This document shows positions 13,530 to 13,883 of a stretch of 13,883 bases of DNA, piece by piece; positions within the stretch are counted from its first letter, which is position 1, and each line of letters starts with the position of its first letter. Below the pieces are notes generated by a model. It ran no database searches. It saw only the letters and a list, made by a program, of their open reading frames with translations, and was not told the DNA's origin. The translations under genes were made by a program, and so were the position numbers. Source of the stretch: CAZRIP01 sp964600165 (GTDB lineage: Bacteria > Elusimicrobiota > Elusimicrobia > UBA1565 > UBA9628); assembly GCA_964600165.1 (NCBI GenBank), contig CAZRIP010000104.1:1-13883 (forward strand), read 5' to 3'.

Positions 13530-13883
13530 TTAGGCGGCGACTTTTTCGGCTTCCGGCGCGCTCTCGGGGGCCGAAGCGACGCGCGACTCGGCCGGCTTTT
13601 GGCGGCCGCGCAGATAGTCGAGGAACTCCTTGCCCTCGCGCAGGCGGCGGCGGCGCTCGACGGGGTCCTTGGCCATGGCCTTGAGCATGCGGAAGATCGG
13701 GCTGGGGCGCGCGTAGAATTTCGAGTAGAAGCGCTTGACGCCGGCCTCGATGGCCTCGGCGGGCAGATGCGGATAGGTGATGGCGGAGGCCTGAGTGCCG
13801 TCGTTGCGCACGAGGGTCTTCTCGTCGTACCACTTGTTCTGCATGGCCTGGCGATAGAGCTCCGTGCCCGGGTAGGCGGCGGC
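13530..13883 (-). CDS. hpnJ: HpnJ-like B12-binding radical SAM protein, C-terminal part (5' end outside window)
   Basis: The frame runs in from the window edge and gives 117 residues to TAA at 13530. It opens 'AAAYPGTELYRQAM', which matches the post-radical-SAM segment 'PYPGTEL(Y)' common in B12-binding radical SAM proteins and in HpnJ. 'ITYPHLPAEAIEAGVKRFY' and 'FYARPSPIFRMLKAM' follow, then a charged, Ala/Glu-rich tail (about 95-117). The radical SAM CX3CX2C motif and the B12 domain would lie upstream and cannot be checked. HpnJ contracts the glucosamine head group of the hopanoid to a cyclitol ether. Assignment depends largely on the neighbours hpnI, hpnL and hpnK. A Met at 13844 is internal, not the start. 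Confidence 0.78.
   Translation of the reverse strand, partial: AAAYPGTELYRQAMQNKWYDEKTLVRNDGTQASAITYPHLPAEAIEAGVKRFYSKFYARPSPIFRMLKAMAKDPVERRRRLREGKEFLDYLRGRQKPAESRVASAPESAPEAEKVAA

Noticed and set aside
13528..13833. N-terminal extension of hpnI by 102 codons
   Set aside because: The added part is a basic, low-complexity sequence in a shifted frame of hpnJ; ATG 13527 gives a normal HpnI N-terminus just after the hpnJ stop.

Overview
This window is GC-rich, densely packed bacterial DNA. It comes from a diderm (Gram-negative-type) bacterium, because it encodes an outer-membrane secretin, an OmpA-like peptidoglycan-binding domain and a bacteriohopanepolyol-type lipid modification module. The short 'FTLIE' pilins, a PilM fused to a PilN-like domain and the low similarity of the accessory parts suggest a deep-branching lineage such as Elusimicrobiota or a relative. 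That placement is a weak inference, since no rRNA or other phylogenetic marker is present.

Left two thirds (2-10584, all on +): a nearly complete type IV filament machine. In order it has the C-terminus of an OmpA-like protein, a PilM-PilN fusion (GspL-like layout), PilO/GspM, PilP/GspC, a secretin (PilQ/GspD), the assembly ATPase (PilB/GspE), the platform protein (PilC/GspF), a major-type pilin, and three minor pilins resembling PilV/GspI, PilW/GspJ and PilX/GspK. The inner-membrane alignment genes sit 1 nt, -4 nt and 4 nt apart. The secretin, ATPase and platform genes are each preceded by a real intergenic gap (64, 127 and 67 nt). The ATPase and platform genes each have a strong sigma70-type promoter whose -10 box ends 9 nt before the ATG, with no Shine-Dalgarno sequence, so both mRNAs are predicted to be almost leaderless. 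From the platform gene onward the genes abut or overlap, giving one transcription unit pilC-pilin-PilV-PilW-PilX-hpnK. No PilT retraction ATPase and no prepilin peptidase lie in the window. The machine mixes type IV pilus and type II secretion traits, so pilus versus secretion cannot be decided from this window.

Right third (10581-13883): four genes of the hopanoid side-chain pathway. hpnK (+ strand) is translationally coupled to the last minor pilin. hpnL, hpnI and the 3' part of hpnJ lie on the - strand in transcription order hpnJ-hpnI-hpnL and converge on hpnK. The hpnK and hpnL reading frames overlap tail to tail by 77 bp. In characterised bacteria HpnI adds N-acetylglucosamine to bacteriohopanetetrol, HpnK deacetylates it, and the radical SAM enzyme HpnJ contracts the sugar to the cyclitol ether; HpnL is an associated membrane protein. 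No squalene-hopene cyclase or other early hopanoid gene is visible here.

I see no tRNA, rRNA, CRISPR array, insertion sequence or phage gene. No stretch over 300 bases lacks a gene. The most unusual points are the paired near-leaderless promoters, the T2SS/T4P hybrid architecture, the cysteine-rich pilins, and the placing of hpnK in the pilin operon.
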